From JBOFSR01 sp051651645 (lineage in GTDB: Bacteria; Spirochaetota; Spirochaetia; Treponematales; Treponemataceae), in NCBI GenBank assembly GCA_051651645.1, contig JBOFSR010000089.1, positions 1 through 22,728 of the forward strand: DNA of 22,728 nucleotides. The letters run 5' to 3'. The position numbers and the translations under genes are program-made. The notes below the pieces were generated by a model. It was not told where the DNA came from. It searched no databases and saw only the letters and a list, made by a program, of their open reading frames with translations. This document shows positions 15,351 through 22,101 of this stretch, piece after piece (position 1 is the first letter of the stretch; each line of letters starts with the position of its first letter).

Positions 15351-16469
15351 ATGACAAATCAAACTGCATTGCTTTCATGTAAAGAATATAACGCTCAGGA
15401 TGTAGATGCCTGCATTGAATCGTTATTTAATTTGGTTCCGCCTCCCCATGTTGAAGGCAAAGTTGTTTTATTAAAGCCAAATATTTTACAGGGAAAGTCG
15501 CCTCATTTTGCAATTTGTACGCATCCCCTTGTTGTTGCAGGTGCGATCAAAGCTTTTTTTAAGCGTGGGGCAAAGCAGGTTCTGGTTGGTGAATCCCCCG
15601 CGACGGCAAATCCTCTGGCAGCTGCAAAGTCTTCAGAAATTTATGATGCGGTTGTGGAAAGCGGGGGGACGTGGATTAATTTTGAAAATCCGATTGACTT
15701 GCCGTGCCCTGAAGGCTCTGTGGTAAAAACCGTGCAGTTTGCAGACGCTTTTTCCAAGGCGGATGTTGTTGTGAGTGTTGCAAAGCTTAAAACGCATCAA
15801 ATGCTTGCCTATACTGGAGCTATGAAAAATCTTTTTGGGCTTGTTGTTGGTTTGCAAAAAGCTCAAAGCCATTTTAGGTTTTCAAATACAAAAGATTTTG
15901 CAGCGTTTATGACGGATATAAATCTTGTGGCAAAGGCTGAATACGCCATTATGGATGGCATTGTCGCAATGGAAGGGCATGGGCCTGCAAGCGGGAATCC
16001 TGTCGCACTTGGATTGCTTGCGGCTTCTGATAATATTCTTGCACTGGATTGGCACTGTAGTTTTATAATTGGTTACAATCCATTGGATATTTTGAATTTG
16101 AAGGATGCTCTTGAGCGTGGAAATTGGGGAAAGTCCGATGATTTTACACTTGTTGGAGAAAAAATAGAGAAATTTATTCCCTCTAAGTTTAAGCTTGTTT
16201 CAAGTCCAAAAGGAGCTGCTTTTTTAAGTGATAAACATCCCAAGATTTTACATAAGATAGCAGGATTTGTTTTTACAAAAATTCCGACATTTATTGATAA
16301 AAAATGTGTGCGTTGTGCGGAGTGTGTAAAAATTTGTCCTGCAAAGGCACTTTTTTTGCAGGATGATAAAAAAAATCCGCCAAAACTTACAAAGTCAGCA
16401 TGTATCCACTGTTATTGTTGTCATGAAGTTTGCCCTGTTGATGCAATTACATTGAAGCGAAGTTTGTAA
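15351..16469 (+). CDS. DUF362 domain protein with two [4Fe-4S] ferredoxin motifs
   Basis: The protein has 372 aa. The first ~300 residues are a DUF362 domain: VVLLKPNILQGKSPHFAICTHP, VLVGESPA, VSVAKLKTHQMLAYTGAMKNLFG and IMDGIVAMEGHGPASGNP are typical. The C-terminal ~70 residues hold two classical [4Fe-4S] clusters, CVRCAECVKICP and CIHCYCCHEVCP. Such proteins are common in anaerobes; the physiological reaction is unknown, though electron transfer is implied by the clusters. The ATG at 15351 has AAGGTGA at 15341-15347. It is downstream of the clpX hairpin and upstream of the IS remnant, which starts 16 nt after its stop. Confidence 0.9.
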   Translation: MTNQTALLSCKEYNAQDVDACIESLFNLVPPPHVEGKVVLLKPNILQGKSPHFAICTHPLVVAGAIKAFFKRGAKQVLVGESPATANPLAAAKSSEIYDAVVESGGTWINFENPIDLPCPEGSVVKTVQFADAFSKADVVVSVAKLKTHQMLAYTGAMKNLFGLVVGLQKAQSHFRFSNTKDFAAFMTDINLVAKAEYAIMDGIVAMEGHGPASGNPVALGLLAASDNILALDWHCSFIIGYNPLDILNLKDALERGNWGKSDDFTLVGEKIEKFIPSKFKLVSSPKGAAFLSDKHPKILHKIAGFVFTKIPTFIDKKCVRCAECVKICPAKALFLQDDKKNPPKLTKSACIHCYCCHEVCPVDAITLKRSL

Positions 16470-16485
16470 GTCTCGTTTTTTCATA

Positions 16486-17022
16486 GGGGCTGTACCACTA
16501 AGTTAAAACAGTTCCTTTTTAGCTAAATTATTTGCATTTGGTTTTCAATTCCGTAATACGATACTTCTCTTTTGCAAAATTTTTACGGTGATTAATTCTC
16601 TCATGCTTAAATCCGCTTGCTATAACTTGCATATGAATCGCTATACACAATACTATCTGGAACAACCTTCTCCTTAATGACAGAGATCAAAGTATTTACA
16701 ATTGTGTTGTTTACGATACAGATACAAACCTTGCTACCACGTTTTAGTAACCCGAAAACAGGAATTATATCCGCGACACCGCATCCTCTTTTTCCGTACA
16801 AACTTTGTTTGTTTTCGAGTTCCTTCAAAATAACTTTCATCAAGTTCTATTTCTCCTGAAAATTTAGTTGTCTCTTGTTGATATTGAAAAATTAATTCTC
16901 TCAATCGATGAAAATATGAAACAGCTCTCTTAAAATTTACTCTTGCAAGCTCGCCTGTATTTCGTGCTGTTGCACCTAATACAAAATACACAACGAGTTT
17001 TTCTTGCTTTTCTCTTTTCTGA
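16486..17022 (-). mobile_element. Degenerate IS1595-family insertion sequence
   Basis: One terminal inverted repeat is visible at 16486-16505 (GGGGCTGTACCACTAAGTTA), of the type seen at ends of IS1595/ISXO2 elements. The minus strand then encodes a broken transposase up to about 17022. The other terminus is missing: the transposase runs directly into a fragment of an integrase gene. The remnant is about 540 bp, shorter than complete members. Confidence 0.8.
16528..17022 (-). pseudogene. IS1595-family (ISXO2-like) transposase, frameshifted and truncated
   Basis: Three frames must be joined. Piece 1 (about 17022-16800) gives QKREKQEKLVVYFVLGATAR then NTGELARVNFKRAVSYFHRL and GEIELDESYFEGTRK. 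Piece 2 (to about 16620) gives RGCGVADIIPVFGLLKRGSK and KEKVVPDSIVYSDSYASY. Piece 3 (to 16528) gives SGFKHERINHRKNFAKEKYR and ends ITELKTKCK. These match the ISXO2-like DDE domain: the first Asp is in LDESYF and the second in YSDSYASY. The usual INGIENFW segment with the last catalytic acid is absent, so there is also an internal deletion. The first few N-terminal residues and any start codon are lost at the integrase junction. It cannot make an active enzyme. Confidence 0.82.
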
Positions 17023-17127
17023 TTGACCTGTACTGATAGGGCTTGTATATTTTCCCGTTTCTTTGTTCTTAAACTTTACAGAAAAATAACTACGATTTGA
17101 CCTCTTGAATACTGAAAATGGAGGCAT
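17023..17127 (-). pseudogene. Integrase N-terminal fragment (outer element, copy A)
   Basis: From an ATG at 17127 the frame encodes FSVFKRSNRSYFSVKFKNKE followed by TGKYTSPISTGQ, the same N-terminal segment as the integrase starting at 19205. After the Gln codon the similarity stops and the DNA continues as IS1595 transposase sequence read in another frame. It is a 5' remnant of a second integrase gene. Its own upstream region has an insertion relative to the other copy, which puts the original start codon out of frame. Confidence 0.75.
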
Positions 17128-17285
17128 TATTAAAATGCTCGGCGTTTTTCATCATTTTGCGTATGCAAAATAAACCCCTCAAAAATGGCTAGGTGTCATT
17201 TTGATTTTAATAAGTTGAAAACGCCCTTTTGTATGGGTAGTTTTATTTTTATAAAATATTATATACCAATGATTTACTTTACATT

Positions 17286-17325
17286 GAACCATGTAGGAGT
17301 CGAACCTACGACCCACAGATTAAGA
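17286..17325 (-). other. Attachment site: partial tRNA-Lys (3' half)
   Basis: Forty bases identical to the 3' half of the tRNA-Lys gene at 19346, from the discriminator base to the anticodon loop; identity stops right after TTAAGA. This is the usual structure of an att site made by an integrase that uses a tRNA gene as its target. Confidence 0.85.
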
Positions 17326-17881
17326 TTGTCGTAAGTAACTGATATACAGCAACTTATCAAAGTATAATAGAAGATATTAAAGCATTGCTAAATAATACCT
17401 TATTGCATATTGCAACGTATTACAGTCTATCATAGATTGTTTGGGAATACAAGTTTATCTTACAGTTTTGCGATTGCCATTTATACTAAAATTATTTTTC
17501 TGATGATAAAAATATACCAATTTATTAAATTTCTCTCGGTTCTCTCTCGGTTCAATTGCCGTTCATTTAATTTTTTCCTTGCTTCCTTCTTGCTTCAATG
17601 AGTTTTTTCTCTCTCTATGCCCCGTAAAATGACCTAGATTTGATTTTATTATCAAGTTCGGTAATTGTTATGCCTTTGCTTTTGAAAATGTACTAGTACC
17701 CTTATTTTCAAAAAGTTTATCAGTCATTCATTTTTTTTATATTACCGTTCTGAACAAGCCAAAAAGAAGTTTTGTAATTGCAATACTATTATCATGATTT
17801 TCTTTTTATAAATGAAATACCCCCTAATTTGGGGGGTCAAGTTAAGTTATTATAGAACATCATCCTTTTTAAGGGATTTTT
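17326..17881. other. Non-coding interior of the integrated element
   Basis: This 556-bp stretch lies between the partial tRNA and the integrase stop. I see no convincing gene: the longest frames are short, have poor composition and no ribosome binding site. On the minus strand the stretch near 17625-17725 has short, interrupted coding-like pieces (such as KGITITELDNKIKS), which may be relics of a small gene. It also holds a short direct repeat of TCTCTCGGTT (17531-17550) and, at 17820-17836, a G/C hairpin. Confidence 0.5.
17820..17836 (-). terminator. Candidate terminator after the integrase
   Basis: CCCCC (17820-17824) and GGGGGG (17831-17836) enclose a 6-nt loop; read on the minus strand the stem is followed by TATTTCATTT. 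It lies about 45 nt after the integrase stop. Confidence 0.6.
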
Positions 17882-19205
17882 CTATCCTGCAATAATCTTG
17901 TATTCTACAGGATTGAGTATATCGGCAAATACTTCTATTTGAGCCTGTTGTAAAATTTGTTTATCCGATTGTGTTCTATGTCTTGAGTAGTGTTCTAGCA
18001 TTGAATGGGTTTTATGTCCTGTTTGCTGTTGTAATAATTTATCGTTTAATCGGTCTTTCATGTAGGTAGTGAAAAAATGCCTCCACGCATGAAAAGTAAT
18101 TTTTTTTGATTCCTCATCACTCATACCTATTTTAAGTAATCCATATCGCAAATATTTTACAAATACTTTTCTGTCAATCGGCTTCCCCTCGACAAGCCCG
18201 CAAAATATAAAGCCGTCCAGTTTTTCATTATGGGGATTTTCTTTTGCAAGGTTTATTAAATCCTGCATTATGTTTTTAAATGGTAATTCTACTATCCTGC
18301 TTTCAGTGTTTTTTGTTACTTTTAACCCGTCTACATCATTGTATGAATGCCTAATATAAAGGCAATCATTACCTAAATCTTGAACACGTAAAGCCAATAT
18401 TTCCCCAACTCGTAATCCTGTAACCATTGATAATTTGTTTGCAAGTTCTGCATGTTTACTATCCCATCCAATCGAAAATAAAGCCTGTGCTAGTTCAGGG
18501 GTTAGTATTTGCCGTTCTGTTTTACTTCCTGCAAAATAAGTAATGCCATTGTATAAATCCCTATCAATCAATTCTCTTTGATATGCCCATTTCAAGGCAA
18601 CCATTCCAGCCTTTATAATATGATTTTTTGCTGATGATGATAGATTTTTTTTCTGTCAGGTAGGTAATAAAGTTTTCGATATCAAGGCGGGTAAGGCTTC
18701 CTATTGCTTTATCTTTGAAAAACTTAACCCAATACAGGCGGGTGTACATGTGATTAGTTTTACAATATCGTTTATGGATACTATGTTGCTTTCGTAACTT
18801 TTCTTGCACCTATTGAGATTTTTCATAATCCCAAAAGTTTAATAAAAAACTATCAAGGGGTTTATCCTGTCTTGAGCCTGTAATGACTGCCGATTTAATT
18901 AATCCCCTACTTTGTAAGTCTTTTATAATGGCTTCAGTTTCAAGTATTGATATATCAGTTTTTCTGATATTCTCTATAAGGCTTTTATTTTCAAGGGATT
19001 GTAATTCATTCTTTTTATTTGGGATACCATGATAGTACTAAATATGCAGTATTTTGTCCCAAGCCGTTTGTATTGCTTTTTTTTCATCGGTTTGACCTGT
19101 ACTGATAGGGCTTGTATATTTTCCCGTTTCTTTGTTCTTAAACTTTACAGAAAAATAACTACGATTTGACCTTTTGAATACTGAAAATGGCAAGGCGTTT
19201 TTCAT
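17882..19205 (-). pseudogene. Tyrosine recombinase/integrase, decayed
   Basis: The gene starts at ATG 19205 (GAGGGG about 4-5 nt upstream) and ends at TAG 17882-17884, about 441 codons. Reading order: N-terminal arm-type DNA-binding domain (SNRSYFSVKFKNKETGKY), a core-binding SAM-like domain (SLTRLDIENFITYLTEK), then the catalytic domain. The catalytic residues are all present: Arg in TGLRVGEI, HAWR (His-x-x-Arg), His in TGHKTHSM and Tyr in EHYSRH. Three lesions break it: in-frame TAG at 19038-19040, in-frame TAG at 18810-18812 (probably a former Tyr codon), and a +1 shift at a run of eight A on the minus strand (18645-18652). Removing one A restores TEKNLSSSAKNHIIKAGMVA. The C-terminal 240 codons are intact. 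It served the tRNA-Lys att site. Confidence 0.85.
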
Positions 19206-19386
19206 TTTACCCCTCAAAAATGGCAAGTAAAAATGGCTAGGTGTCATTTCTAGGTGTCATTTTGATTTTAATAAGTTGAAAACGCCCTTTTGTATGGGTA
19301 GTTTTATTTTTATAAAATATTGTATAACAATGATTTATTTTACATTGAACCATGTAGGAGTCGAACCTACGACCCACAGATTAAGA
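19092..19386. repeat. Direct repeat, copy B (integrase 5' end to tRNA-Lys)
   Basis: Partner of 17023-17325. Identity runs from the integrase codons for STGQ through the upstream region to the anticodon loop of the intact tRNA-Lys, where the two copies part. Confidence 0.88.
19237..19262. repeat. Tandem 13-bp repeat upstream of the integrase
   Basis: CTAGGTGTCATTT occurs twice head to tail (19237-19249 and 19250-19262), between the integrase start and the att core. Copy A has only one unit. The position suits integrase arm-type binding sites, which is an inference. Confidence 0.7.
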
Positions 19387-19418
19387 GTCTGTTGCTCTAC
19401 CAGCTGAGCTAATGGTCC
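19346..19418 (-). tRNA. tRNA-Lys (CTT anticodon)
   Basis: The acceptor stem GGACCAT pairs with ATGGTTC (one G-T), the D-arm is AGCTCAGCTGGTAGAGC, the anticodon stem ACAGA/TCTGT encloses CTCTTAA with anticodon CTT, and the T-loop is GTTCGACTC. CCA is not encoded. Its 3' half is the integration target of the adjacent elements and stays intact. Confidence 0.95.
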
Positions 19419-19430
19419 TCGAATAAAGCT

Positions 19431-19458
19431 ATTATAACAGATATTTAAATTTTGTCAA
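19431..19458 (-). promoter_or_regulatory. Perfect consensus promoter for tRNA-Lys
   Basis: On the minus strand TTGACA (19453-19458), a 16-nt spacer and TATAAT (19431-19436) preceded by TGT (extended -10). The tRNA starts 12 nt after the -10 box. Confidence 0.9.
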
Positions 19459-19484
19459 GACGTACGCAGTTTCTCAAAAGAATT

Positions 19485-20717
19485 TTAATTTATAGAAAAA
19501 TCATTTTTCTTTGCTAAACGCTCTTTAATCTCCCGTATACTCAGATTTTTCTCTTTCGCAATTCTTGCAATATCATCATATTCAAACTTTTGCCGTACTG
19601 TATCAAATCCAGTCGCTTGTTTCACTCGCACCATGCCCCATTCAGTTTTCAAATCAACAGTTTTCCGTTCCAATGTTTTCCGCTTAACTGATAACTCTCG
19701 TATGCCAAGAGTCGTTGTATGCTTGAATAGTATGGAACTCAAAAAATCCTTTATATCACTATGACAAAGGCAACTAAGCATAACAGCAGGACGGTTTTTT
19801 TTCATATAAATAGGTGTAGTATACACATCAAGGGCTCCATTTTCTAAAAGAATTTCCGTTGCAAAACCAATTTCCTCACCAGTCATATCATCGAGGTTGC
19901 AGCTAAGCTCAAAAATCGTTTCATGATGATCACTTGTTTCCCCAAAAAAGGAGCGAACGCAATTGGCAGCCGCAAAATCTTTTGTTCCCATGCCATATCC
20001 CACTTTATCAACGCAGAGCGGCGGCATCGCACAAAAACCACTTGCAAAATGCTTCAAAAGAGCAGCCCCTGTTGGCGTACAAAGCTCACCTTGAATATCG
20101 GCACTGTAAATAGGAATGCCCTGCAAAATATGGGCAGTTGCGGGAGCAGGAACAGGCAAAACTCCATGAGCACATCGAACAGTGCCACTTCCAACATGAA
20201 TAGGTGAACACAAAATTTTTTGAGGAGCAAGCTCATGCAGCAAAAGACAAACGCCTGCGATATCGGCAACCGCATCCATTGCCCCAACTTCATGAAAATG
20301 CACTTTATCCACAGGCATATTATGCGCCTTGCTTTCCGCTTGTGCAATGAGCGTATACACCGCAACAATATCAGTCTTTACAGCCGCAGGCAAATTCAAG
20401 TGCGATACAAGATGCTCAATAAAAGGTAAATCGGAGTTATGCGAATGGCTGTGTTCGTGAACATATTTATGATGCGAGTGATTGTGATGCGTATGCTGAC
20501 CATCAGAGCTTTCTTCCTTCCCATCGATGATCACTCGAACATGAGTCCCTGTAATACCACATTTTGTTGCACGGTGTGCTTCTGTTTTTGTATGGGGAAT
20601 CCCAGCATTATTAAGAGTAGTTAAAAACTCACTTGGATTTGGGTGGAGCTCCAACAACGATGCCATAAGCATATCGCCTGCAGCTCCCATTGTACATTCA
20701 AAATAAAGAGTCTTCAT
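19485..20717 (-). CDS. larC: Nickel insertion protein LarC (nickel-pincer cofactor synthesis)
   Basis: LarC inserts nickel into the pincer nucleotide cofactor used by lactate racemase and related enzymes. The protein has 410 aa and covers both LarC parts in one unbroken frame; in Lactiplantibacillus larC the two parts are joined by a programmed frameshift. Visible features are the start YFECTMGAAGDMLMASLL, a His-rich stretch (residues 75-93, likely metal binding), VHFHEVGAMDAVADIAG, CSPIHVGSGTVRCAHGVLPVPAPAT, GELCTPTGAALL, GYGMGTKDF, and the LarC2 segment ELSCNLDDMTGEEIGFATE with the final EYDDIARIAKEKNLS. ATG 20717 has no ribosome binding site; a promoter abuts it. No larA, larB or larE lies nearby, so partners must be elsewhere. 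Confidence 0.93.
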   Translation of the reverse strand: MKTLYFECTMGAAGDMLMASLLELHPNPSEFLTTLNNAGIPHTKTEAHRATKCGITGTHVRVIIDGKEESSDGQHTHHNHSHHKYVHEHSHSHNSDLPFIEHLVSHLNLPAAVKTDIVAVYTLIAQAESKAHNMPVDKVHFHEVGAMDAVADIAGVCLLLHELAPQKILCSPIHVGSGTVRCAHGVLPVPAPATAHILQGIPIYSADIQGELCTPTGAALLKHFASGFCAMPPLCVDKVGYGMGTKDFAAANCVRSFFGETSDHHETIFELSCNLDDMTGEEIGFATEILLENGALDVYTTPIYMKKNRPAVMLSCLCHSDIKDFLSSILFKHTTTLGIRELSVKRKTLERKTVDLKTEWGMVRVKQATGFDTVRQKFEYDDIARIAKEKNLSIREIKERLAKKNDFSIN

Positions 20718-20723
20718 CCCAGC

Positions 20724-20752
20724 ACTATATCACACGAATTTTCAAAAAGCAA
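20724..20752 (-). promoter_or_regulatory. Promoter for larC, abutting the start codon
   Basis: On the minus strand TTGCTT (20747-20752), a 17-nt spacer and TATAGT (20724-20729) with an extended TGA. Only six bases separate the -10 from the ATG, so transcription should begin at or next to the start codon. Confidence 0.7.
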
Positions 20753-20808
20753 CTATCATTTTTCTATTCGCTCAACAAACGGGTAAAAAAATAATCTATC
20801 AATCAGGA

Positions 20809-20837
20809 TTGTTTTTAACTGCGTGCTTTTTTATAAA
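20809..20837 (+). promoter_or_regulatory. Candidate promoter for the Xre-type regulator
   Basis: TTGTTT (20809-20814), a 17-nt spacer and TATAAA (20832-20837), giving a leader of about 65 nt before GTG 20909. Confidence 0.55.
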
Positions 20838-20851
20838 AAAACTGCAAATGC

Positions 20852-20875
20852 ATACCTTTATACACAAAGAGGTAT
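20852..20875. promoter_or_regulatory. Inverted repeat, candidate operator of the Xre-type regulator
   Basis: ATACCTTT and AGAGGTAT (7 of 8 positions symmetric) are separated by 8 nt. It lies just downstream of the predicted transcription start of the regulator gene, a position fitting autorepression. Confidence 0.45.
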
Positions 20876-20908
20876 TATTTAAAATCAATATTTACAGGAT
20901 AGTTTTGT

Positions 20909-21268
20909 GTGGAAATTTTTTTTTGGAAAATCGTAACGCGAGAAATAAAACGACAAAACACGTCATATGATTGGTTGTCAAGAAAGACAAAAATCTCTAA
21001 GGGAACATTCTCGTCATGGAAGAGTCGTAATAATGTACCAACTGTTGACTCTGCTTTTAAAATTGCGCAAGCTTTGAATGTCTCCTTAGAGTATTTACTT
21101 ACAGGTATAGACGACAGCTCTCTATCAGGCAATGAAAAATTGGCAGAAATTACAACGAAGATTGCTTGCTTTGATGAAATTGACTTGCAAGCGATAAAAA
21201 ACCTTGTGGACACGCTATACTCACGATATCTAAAGTTATCGTCAATGGAAAAATTAGCAAATCAGTAA
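20909..21268 (+). CDS. Xre-family helix-turn-helix regulator
   Basis: The protein has 119 aa. The HTH domain spans about residues 8-67: SYDWLSRKTKISKGTFSSWK (first and recognition helices) and VPTVDSAFKIAQALNVSLEY with LLTG. The C-terminal ~50 residues are helical (ITTKIACFDEIDLQAIKNLV) and may mediate dimerisation. The GTG at 20909 has AGGA at 20896-20899, 9 nt upstream. It lies between larC (divergent) and mutY (convergent, 2 nt apart). Target genes are unknown; an inverted repeat in its leader suggests autoregulation. It may be a stray element-derived or a local regulator; sequence alone does not decide. Confidence 0.83.
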   Translation: MEIFFWKIVTREIKRQNTSYDWLSRKTKISKGTFSSWKSRNNVPTVDSAFKIAQALNVSLEYLLTGIDDSSLSGNEKLAEITTKIACFDEIDLQAIKNLVDTLYSRYLKLSSMEKLANQ

Positions 21269-21270
21269 GA

Positions 21271-22101
21271 TTATAAGCTCGTATTAATCCTATAAAGAGC
21301 TCCCTCTTGCTGTATCAAACCCTCTGCAATCAGACTTTCTCCAGCCCTTTGAAGTCGCTCTATGTCGATTTTCTCTTGCTCAGCAATGAAGGCAAAGTCA
21401 AGATATTTACTCGAAGCCTGCGTTAATTGGCGGATAATTGCTCCTCTCGCTTGTCGCAAAGAGCCTTCAAACTGGGATTGTTTTGCATAATGTCGACTTT
21501 TTCTATTCGGATTGGGAATCACTTTTTTTAATTTTGCACCATAATCCATCAACGCATAATACCAAATTCGAGGATTTTCGCTATAAACGGTTTGCTCAAT
21601 TATGGGCATAAGCATCGCATCAGAGACAGCTTCCTTTGAAGCATTGAAGAAAAAAAAGAGATACACCGAACGAATATTCGTCTCAATGAAAACCTCTGGG
21701 CGATTAAAGGCAAATGTTAAAACAGCCTTTGCCGTGTAGGTACCAATTCCAGGTAACGAAAGAAGCGTTTTATAATCATCAGGCACGCAGGAATTATAAT
21801 CTTTGTGTAAAGCCTTTGCACACTCTAGCAAAAATCGCCCACGCCGATTATAGCCTAAGCCACTCCACGCACACAAAACATCAGAAAGAGTTGCGTTCGC
21901 CAAGACTTCAATCGTTGGAAAAAGACTAAGCCACTGCTGATATTTTTGCACAACACGATCTGTTTGCGTTTGCTGGAGCATAATTTCAGAAACCAAAATT
22001 TCATATGGATCTGTTGTCTCTCGCCAAGCAAATTCGCGCGGATTTTGGTAATAAAAATCTAAAATTGTTTTTTGAAATTCAAGTATTTCAGGCTGCTTCA
22101 T
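21271..22101 (-). CDS. mutY: MutY-like A/G-specific adenine glycosylase, without Fe-S cluster
   Basis: The protein has 276 aa and belongs to the HhH-GPD base-excision glycosylases. MutY features: ILVSEIMLQQTQTDRV (Glu39, the MutY acid, and the QQTQ motif), the helix-hairpin-helix LPGIGTYTA (116-124) and ALMDYGAKLKK. Unusual points: the catalytic Asp position reads Glu140 (IETNIRSV; E. coli has LDGNVKRV), no cysteines follow MDYGA, so the [4Fe-4S] cluster is absent, and the MutT-like C-terminal domain is missing, replaced by a short segment resembling a winged helix. KQSQFEGSLRQARGAI is a block I associate with this shorter subgroup. ATG 22101 overlaps the upstream kinase-like gene by 4 nt. 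Substrate (A opposite 8-oxoG) is inferred from the family. Confidence 0.85.
   Translation of the reverse strand: MKQPEILEFQKTILDFYYQNPREFAWRETTDPYEILVSEIMLQQTQTDRVVQKYQQWLSLFPTIEVLANATLSDVLCAWSGLGYNRRGRFLLECAKALHKDYNSCVPDDYKTLLSLPGIGTYTAKAVLTFAFNRPEVFIETNIRSVYLFFFFNASKEAVSDAMLMPIIEQTVYSENPRIWYYALMDYGAKLKKVIPNPNRKSRHYAKQSQFEGSLRQARGAIIRQLTQASSKYLDFAFIAEQEKIDIERLQRAGESLIAEGLIQQEGALYRINTSL

Larger units (their letters stand above)
17023..17325. repeat. Direct repeat, copy A (integrase 5' end to tRNA-Lys 3' half)
   Basis: About 300 bp nearly identical to 19092-19386. It contains the first ~35 codons of the integrase, its upstream region and the 3' half of tRNA-Lys. Differences include scattered substitutions, two small palindromic insertions (near 17110-17130 and 17154-17171) and the lack of the second 13-bp repeat present in copy B. 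Confidence 0.88.
17326..19386 (-). mobile_element. Remnant integrative element at tRNA-Lys
   Basis: The segment between the two att copies is about 2.06 kb. It carries one tyrosine integrase pseudogene next to the tRNA, reading in the same direction as the tRNA, and about 550 bp of non-coding DNA. No replication, transfer or cargo genes are visible. It is either a deletion remnant or a very small element mobilised in trans. Confidence 0.72.

Noticed and set aside
17410..17601. 63-aa plus-strand frame inside the integrated element
   Set aside because: Low-complexity hydrophobic composition, no ribosome binding site and no recognisable similarity; typical of AT-rich non-coding DNA.
17625..17725. 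Small gene on the minus strand (MTDKLFENKG and KGITITELDNKIKS)
   Set aside because: The pieces are in different frames and end after about 20 codons each; at most a relic, not supported as a gene.
18810..19040. TAG read as an amino acid in the integrase (recoded genetic code)
   Set aside because: Only TAG interrupts this frame up to the A8 shift, which is suggestive, but the gene also has a frameshift, ends itself with TAG, and TAG ends normal genes such as plsC. Ordinary decay explains it better.
16470..19430. CRISPR array or defence island
   Set aside because: Repeats here are two long copies and a short tandem pair, not regularly spaced units, and no cas or defence genes are visible.
19923..20624. 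Plus-strand frames opposite larC
   Set aside because: Overlap a complete conserved gene and have no family features.
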